In this document: in pieces, positions 57,621 through 64,000 of the stretch | Position numbering within the stretch: the first letter of the stretch is position 1 | Layout: the number at the start of each line of letters is the position of its first letter | Assembly: GCA_026214975.1 (NCBI GenBank) | Contig: JAOBSW010000536.1 | Location: forward strand, 62,001 to 126,000 | Length of the DNA: 64,000 nt | Direction: 5' to 3' | Source: Gentiana macrophylla | Lineage: Eukaryota; Streptophyta; Magnoliopsida; Gentianales; Gentianaceae | Program-made: the position numbers and the translations under genes | Notes under the pieces: generated by a model | Seen by the model: only the letters and a program-made list of their open reading frames with translations | Told to the model about the DNA's origin: nothing | Databases searched by the model: none

Positions 57621-58460
57621 CATCTCTATTTAAGTTTCTGAAATATGCAAAATCTCTTACAGGGGCTGACATCGTATTTTCACTTGAAAATTTGGGTTGT
57701 CACAAGTAAATATGTATATGTACTTTTGATTAATTTCAGATTTTTCTTAAACATTCTCAATTGGACGGAGTAATTTAACCGATTGCATATAAGTTTTACG
57801 CCAGAGACAATGTATTATGTTCTAATTTAGTTGAAAAATGCTGGTGCATAGGGAGTCTGTTTTTAAGAAGTTGCTGAAGTTTCACTCAAAGGACAAACAA
57901 ATGAAGAAAGTTTTTAACTTAGTCGATGTACACTTTAAATTAGTGATTCCATGGCTGATACTAAAAACAATAATGTAATTGTCCTCTTCTTTTTTAATAT
58001 AATCATTCGAGTGATTCGACACTGACGATGTCAGAAATCGTCCGATTGTGATACGGATAACTATATATACCTCGTAGGGAAGATCCAAGTATATTTTTGG
58101 TGGATTTTGTAATTGGGCCTGCAAAACACATAGAGTGTTAGGGGTCCTGGAGTTAGCCTCGGAAGGGCCACTCTGACGCTCGGTCAGTATTCAATAGAGA
58201 AATTTATGTGATAATGACGGCAAACGGAAGTATTTGCAAGTCTATGTAAATCATACCTTAAATATGAGGATGGTGGTCCTTTATATAGGCTTCTTCGTGG
58301 GGGAGTGAATTGGGCAGTTTGCTTTTCGGATGTAATTACTCTGATAACCCTTATTTGCAATGTCACATGGATGCATAAGTGCAATATGCTATGGAACTGA
58401 ATTCGGGATATCACATTGATGTAATTACTCAAATAAAAAATGATAATGGGGATCGGTCAA
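57621..58460. other. Intergenic with an LTR-like piece on the minus strand
   Basis: After the GLR 3' UTR, 58023-58440 read on the minus strand has TATATAAAGGACC (near 58285), 'gaccgagcgtcagagtggcc' (near 58180) and ends in GACATCGTCA at 58023. This arrangement (TATA, then R/U5, then CA end) resembles a plant LTR. The interrupted palindrome TGACGATGTCAGAAATCGTC also begins the element at 49416. Confidence 0.45.
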
Positions 58461-58461
58461 C

Positions 58462-58469
58462 TATAAATA
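58462..58469 (+). promoter_or_regulatory. TATA box of the 2-oxoglutarate oxygenase gene
   Basis: TATAAATA lies 221 bases upstream of the start codon at 58683. The implied leader is about 190 bases and includes an A-rich run just before the ATG. Confidence 0.4.
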
Positions 58470-58682
58470 AACTACATTAATGCGTACATTGCAAGCTTTT
58501 TCTTACATGTAACATGACAAATTGACAAACACACAAATATTAAATTACAAGTGCAAATAAACGACTTCATTAATTCTTGGTGAAAGGCGTTGAATCACTC
58601 TCTCATTGTCATAGCTAGACACCTTCTTCCTTCTCTAAAAAGCGAAAAATTAAAATTAAAAAAAAAAAAAAAAAATTCATCT

Positions 58683-61600
58683 ATGGAGATCTCCGGGAGC
58701 GAGGATCGATACTTGGAGCTAAAGGAATTCGACGAGTCCAAAGCCGGAGTAAAAGGGCTAGTTGATTCAGGGATTTCGACCCTCCCAAAAATGTTCATCC
58801 GACCATTAGAGGAGCTTGCCCAGGAGAAAACTCACCACACTCCACAGTCTCCACCACCTGATGTGCAAGTTCCGGTCATTGATCTCAGTTGCATAGAATC
58901 CGATGATGACCGACGACGGAAGACAATCGTCCTTGAACTGAAAGAAGCTTCTGAAAAATGGGGTTTCTTCAAAGTGGTGAATCATGGGATTCCGCAGAGT
59001 GTATTGGATGGAATGTTGAATGGAATTCTGAAGTTTCATGAACTTGATTCTGAGGTGAAGAAAGAGATGTACTCGAGGGATCCAATGAGGAAGGTGAGAT
59101 ATGAAAGCAATATTGATTTGTACAAATCAAGTTCAGCTAATTGGAGGGACACAATGACTATTAATTCAATGGATGGTAATCTTGTAGATCATCAAGTTCC
59201 TGAAGCTTGCCGGTAAGTCTTTTTCATTTGACCTTACTTTGTCAACGCGTAACCCATTCTACGGAAAACACTAGTGTGGTGATGGAATTTGAGATGAACT
59301 GACGGGTGAAATGATCAGAACCACCACACAGTTTAAATACAGAATAAAACTGCATGTTTTGTGTTTAGCCACACGATGTCTCCACACCCTGTGGAGACAC
59401 CACACAAGAATTACCCCATTCAACATCTTAATAAGAGAAGAAAAAAAATTGGGTCACAAATCTGTCATAATTGTTATCGGTAGTGTACGTTTGGGAAAAA
59501 AGTATATTAAAACAGAACACATGCTCTATTTTGTACTCTAAAATACATATTTTATAAAATTTCTTTTACATTTATCGCAATCATCCAGTAAATTTTATTT
59601 TATATTTAACGAATTATGTAAAATAGAGAATCTTATGCATTTCACTTCGTATATAAATTCTGCAAATTAAAAAGAATATGTATTAAAAACTGTAAAATTG
59701 AGTATTCGTTAAGAGAATCTGGTACGTGTGCTCTTATGAACTACATTATTCTATGAGTTGCATTATGTTATAATGTTGTGTTATATATTGAGGAGAAGTA
59801 GTCAATATGCCAATGATGCCTATGTAAGAGATAACGATTTGGTAATAAGAGTCTTGGGCATACGCATGCCCATCGGAGCTTTGCCAACTTATGTCCCTTC
59901 CACTATTGTTTCACGGTGTTTCAGTTTGTTATCACGATCTAAACCCCGAAAAAAGGAAAGAAAGAAATTTCTTATACATGAAAACATAACTAAATATATG
60001 GTACTATTAAACCTTTAGGTCTATATTTGTTCTTCTGAATGATCATCAACCGATAGTATACATGCAGTATTTATGCAGGCAAAACAGGTGACCTAATGCA
60101 TTATTAGATAATGATATCAAAGAGTTATACCCATCATTGAACTCTCTAATACTGTTAATTAATAAACCATATAAATACAAAATAACCGTAGTGTGATATC
60201 TACAAGGGCCACACAATATTATATATATTTAATACCTACCTATGTCCCAAAATAAGAGTCGTTTAGGGCAAGTCCAATGGTGGTACTTGCCCATAGGTAT
60301 CAAATGTCAAATTTTGACACGTATAGATACTATTCATATAGGTATCAAATTTTTATCTCCAACAATAGGTATCAAAATTTAGTTTTGATCCCTATAAGCA
60401 ACATCTCCAACAATAGGTATCAAATTCACATATCAAATTTATTTTCATTGCGTTTTGATTAATTTTTTTGATGATTTGAGTATATTCAATAATATAAAAT
60501 GTTTATTATTGTGTTAGTTAATATTTTTTACGTAGTAATAATTTTGAAAAAAATTATACAATGGCCTCCTGACAAAAATCCAAAATAAAATATGCACGAA
60601 TTAACAATAATTCACTAGAAGTCGTACATTGATTTGCTTGATATATCATTTTCAATATCGGTTATTTAACAAAGAAATTATGTACGATAGATATATTGAC
60701 AAAAATTCAAATGAAAATGGGTGTATCGGTTGCTGTACTTTTTTTTAATAATCAACAAAAGTAAAGTAGAAAAAAGGAGGGACATGGGGAGGGGGGGACA
60801 ACTGAAATTAAGTGGCGGCGCCCAACTTTTTGCTTCTTCTTGGCCACTTCCCTCCACATGGCGCGTGTTTGCATTCTCAAAGGTATTAGGGAGAGTCTCA
60901 AAGACATGCACTCTCTCCAGCACCATATCAAATTTTGATACCTATCAATTTTATCATTGGAGATGCTAGTACATTTCTATAGGTGTCAAAAAATGGGTTT
61001 GACACCCACCATTGGACTTGCCCTTAGAGGGTTTTATAGAGGGTACATGGCATAAATATAGGTAGGTGAAGTTTAAAATGCCATTTGACTTGCACTAATG
61101 CAAATATTTCAATGTTTAAAATCTTTGGGTAACGCCCCTATCCTAGATATATACTAAATCCTTATCCAGAAAGGGAACACTTGACACGTGACATTTAGAG
61201 TGAATCCTTAATCTCACAAAAGTCACATGTCATATCAGAGTAATAAAGAAAACGCGGAAGAAAAGAAACAAGTATGAGACTTGGGAAACTGACCATTAGG
61301 GTCCTCCGTTAATTAAACAACTTAACCGAAATACAAACGTTGTCAAACTACAATCATAAATAAATGCTAACATCCATTACAACTCAACTTATCTAAAAAG
61401 GAAACTGCCGGAACACAACGAACTTCATGACTCATTCCTAAACTTACTCTTCATACTCTTCATTCAGCTCGTCTTCAATGTGCATTTCTTCTTATTCCAA
61501 ATAAAGGAGTGAGCACCAGATGTATGCTCCGTAAGGAGAAAGAAGACCAAAAGAGAGATTCTTGTCTATCGGATGCCGGAAGACATGACATGAGTATACT

Positions 61601-63907
61601 TCATCTAGTTTACAAACAATGTTGAAATCATCGACTTAAAGCATGAAGAAAAATTACGTTAAAATTATATCGTGTAGAATACATAAACACCTTTGAAAGA
61701 ATATCTTGAAACATAATGAAATCTCATATACTGAAACATAAAGAAAACTACCAAAAAAAAAAATACACTCTAAAATCACGTTGACCAATGCACATAAAGC
61801 ATGTCTATTAGCTATTAACAGTTCATCCAGCACGTACTTGTTCGTTCATTAACTACTTACTTACTGTGTCTAGTTTGTTGATCAAACTTACGTAAGCTAC
61901 TCACTAATCCATACATCACTTGTCTATTATCCATAACATGTTCGTGTCATGTCTATCATATTCATTTTTCTTACTTAACATGTGGGCTTGGTGCAATACG
62001 GATAATTTGACTAATCATACCTCCAACTTGGGACTTTGAATAATACCCAAGGTGTTTCGTACAATATGTAGTCTTAAGAAAGACATGGCTAATACAGCTG
62101 GCCATACCTCCGACACGTGACTTTGAATAATACCCATGGTACTCCGTACATTCTACAAGGTAACTAGCTAAACATTATCTTAACACAAGTAGGAGCACAT
62201 AAAGCACACAAGTTCAAGTTAAAGTCCATAACTAACCCACGTGAGCATACAAAAAGGCCGTAACAACACAAAACTTCCATCGCATCTCCGCAACGTATAA
62301 CCAAAATGCATAAAACAGTTTACACAAAAGTAACCAGAAAACCAAATAGTACTGTGAAATCAATATTACAATTACCCGACAAACACATAATCATATCCGT
62401 ATTCGTCCAATTTAACGAAACACAGTTTTTAAAACAACTTAAAAGCATAATCTTGAAACTAAAAATGGAAGCTTTTGATAAGAACTTCTTACCTTAAAGA
62501 CGAGGCAAACTACGAACTACGAAACGAACAACAACTAACTCCAAATCTACATGAATCTACAAACCAACAACAAATCAAACATTGATTACGCTTCGAATCT
62601 AACCTAATTATGATCAAAGGCAAGAACTATTACGAAAAGATCAAATCTTATCTTCAAAAGAGATTCTGAACTTAAAACAACTTCTACGTACAACCCGAGC
62701 TGCTTCGATTTCAACACATCGATCCGCAACACAAAGCCAGAGGTTGACTCGTGCACTATCTCAGGAGGAGAGATTTTATGGTGCAACGATTGTACGATGG
62801 TTGTACCAGGTGGCACACATTAGGGCCATTCGTTTTTACTCTATTTCACATAATACACTTTTATCGCGTGCGAGAGGTTAGAAATGAAAAGTTGTAATCA
62901 TGTCACTCGGTACAACTTTCGTACAACGCTTGTATTACAAAATTTTCCGTCCCGGAGTAGCTCTCAGGAAAGCAAGCCGAATGTTTTCTGAAACATAAAA
63001 AATGTGAAACTGAGAAATCTAGGGGCTAGGGCTATCTAGAGGCGGTTTATAGGATTCCTGAGCTTGATGTCGGTTCTAAGGTGCCTTGGAGGAAAATAAA
63101 GACTTAATTAACCTTAAACTAACAAGAAAAAAAACATTATTTCAAAAAGACGGAAATACCCTTAAAAGATAATACACAAGAAGTTGGGGTTCCATAAGTT
63201 GTGGGTATGAAAAATTAGAGGTTGGATGAAGAAAAGAAAAACGAATAAATAACTCATGTCTTGATGTTTTAAAGTGACTTTTATCTCGTGACAATTTTTT
63301 TTAGTTAAAGTTCTCTTATTTTGAGGACGGATGTAGTAGATCAATAATAAATAATTCTAGCATGTATCATTGCAAAGGCTGAATTTCTAGCTTTATCCCT
63401 TGTTATTTGTACGGTATTTTGATTTAAAAAAAGACTGATAAAAAGACATTGGAATTGATGATTCGGGACCCATGATTATAATATGTGACAATCATTGATG
63501 TAATTCCCTGTTAATACATTACTTGCATGAGGGGAGGAGAGTGTACAAGATTTCCTAACATTGTATTTGGCAATTAAATTGACAGGGTTGAAATAGTTGA
63601 GTACCAAAAGCATGTGATTAAGCTTGGAGAAACCTTATTGGACCTACTATCAGAGGCTCTTGGTTTGAAAGAACACAACCTAAATGAAATGGGATGTGCC
63701 ACATCTAGGAGTATGGTTTGCCATTATTATCCTGCATGCCCAGAACCCCATCTAACTTTGGGTGTTAGGAAACATACAGATCCTGCGTTCCTCACTGTTC
63801 TTCTTCAAGATGGCATCGGCGGCCTCCAGTTCATGCATGACAATCGTTGGACAGACGTTCTCCCCTGTGCCGGATCATTGGTAGTCAACATCGGAGATCT
63901 ACTTCAG
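58683..63907 (+). CDS. 2-oxoglutarate/Fe(II)-dependent dioxygenase, ACC-oxidase-homolog type (first two exons; runs on past 63907)
   Basis: Exon 1 is 58683-59212 and exon 2 is 63586-63907, joined in phase 2 (GTAAGT donor, GACAG acceptor). A further exon must lie beyond the window. The N-terminal DIOX_N domain has [26 protein letters not shown] and [12 protein letters not shown]. Exon 2 has [18 protein letters not shown] and [15 protein letters not shown], whose HTD supplies two of the three iron ligands, then VNIGDLLQ. The third histidine and the RxS oxoglutarate site would be in the missing exon. The order and wording match the 1-aminocyclopropane-1-carboxylate oxidase homolog / deacetoxyvindoline 4-hydroxylase-like clade of soluble enzymes. 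The substrate cannot be told. Confidence 0.9.
59213..63585. other. 4.4-kb intron 1 of the dioxygenase gene
   Basis: The intron is unusually long for this family and contains a MITE (60266-61023), AT-rich stretches and, at 62780-62960, repeated 'gtacaacgwttgtac'-like words ('gtgcaacgattgtacgatgg', 'cgtacaacgcttgtattac'). No coding exon of the host gene was seen between the two exons. Confidence 0.6.
60266..61023. mobile_element. PIF/Harbinger-type (Tourist-like) MITE, 758 bp
   Basis: Terminal inverted repeats GGGCAAGTCCAATGGTGG (left) and its complement (right, ending at 61023) are flanked by TTA on both sides (60263-60265 and 61024-61026), the 3-bp duplication of Harbinger elements. The interior repeats 'ataggtatcaaat' words many times and has no transposase. 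Confidence 0.85.
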
Positions 63908-64000
63908 GTTAGTCTTTGTGTCTATGTTCAATTTCGCACTCCATTTAAGATTTCTGGGCATGTTCACGATTTAAAAAAAAAACACGAAATAATCAAGAAT

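Overview
This is a nuclear window from a flowering plant, most likely a eudicot. The support is spliced genes with GT-AG introns, plant-only families (NPF peptide/nitrate transporter, plastid PHT4-type anion transporter, plant glutamate receptor-like channel, ACC-oxidase-homolog dioxygenase), AT-rich introns, and plant Athila, copia, LINE, SINE and MITE repeats. The species cannot be fixed from the sequence.

Layout: (1) 1-234 is the last exon of an NPF8-type transporter. (2) 1098-1936 is a two-exon gene for a plastid-type coiled-coil membrane protein. (3) 2.0-28.7 kb is a transposable-element nest. It holds a decayed copia pol fragment; two Athila-type Ty3/gypsy copies on the minus strand, joined in tandem and sharing a middle LTR (LTRs at 4286-5797 and 15450-16963, PBS matching tRNA-Asp); a 1.75-kb solo LTR with a 5-bp target duplication (21678-23424) inside the second copy; a piece of a third LTR family; a 1.4-kb inverted array of tRNA-derived SINE-like units; and the 3' part of a LINE. 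(4) 29.5-32 kb has a copia-type LTR, an array of five interrupted palindromes and a minisatellite just upstream of an ELM2/SANT gene (32690-35570). (5) 37.0-38.4 kb is a GT-rich, strand-asymmetric low-complexity domain, followed by a degraded LTR-like duplication and two nested Stowaway MITEs. (6) 42633-47613 is an eight-exon PHT4;3-like plastid anion transporter. (7) 49.4-53.9 kb is repeat-rich, with an LTR-like piece, possible captured coiled-coil exons and GCCTTATATGAGCC repeats. (8) 54133-57620 is a glutamate receptor-like gene whose reading frame is broken only by single-base homopolymer-length changes. (9) 58683 onward is a 2-oxoglutarate/Fe(II) oxygenase gene with a 4.4-kb first intron holding a Harbinger-type MITE; it runs off the right edge.

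The host genes are unrelated and do not form a pathway. The most unusual signal is that several unrelated LTR segments here each carry their own short interrupted palindrome repeated many times (GTGGC-KYAR-GCCAC, AAACGN2-4CGTTT, TGGCGGAYGCCA), and a further element-like array at 30.7-30.9 kb does the same with AACGTCAGTG/ACTGACGTT arms.

Intron positions were read by eye from GT-AG sites and reading-frame continuity. Family names come from remembered conserved motifs, not from a search.
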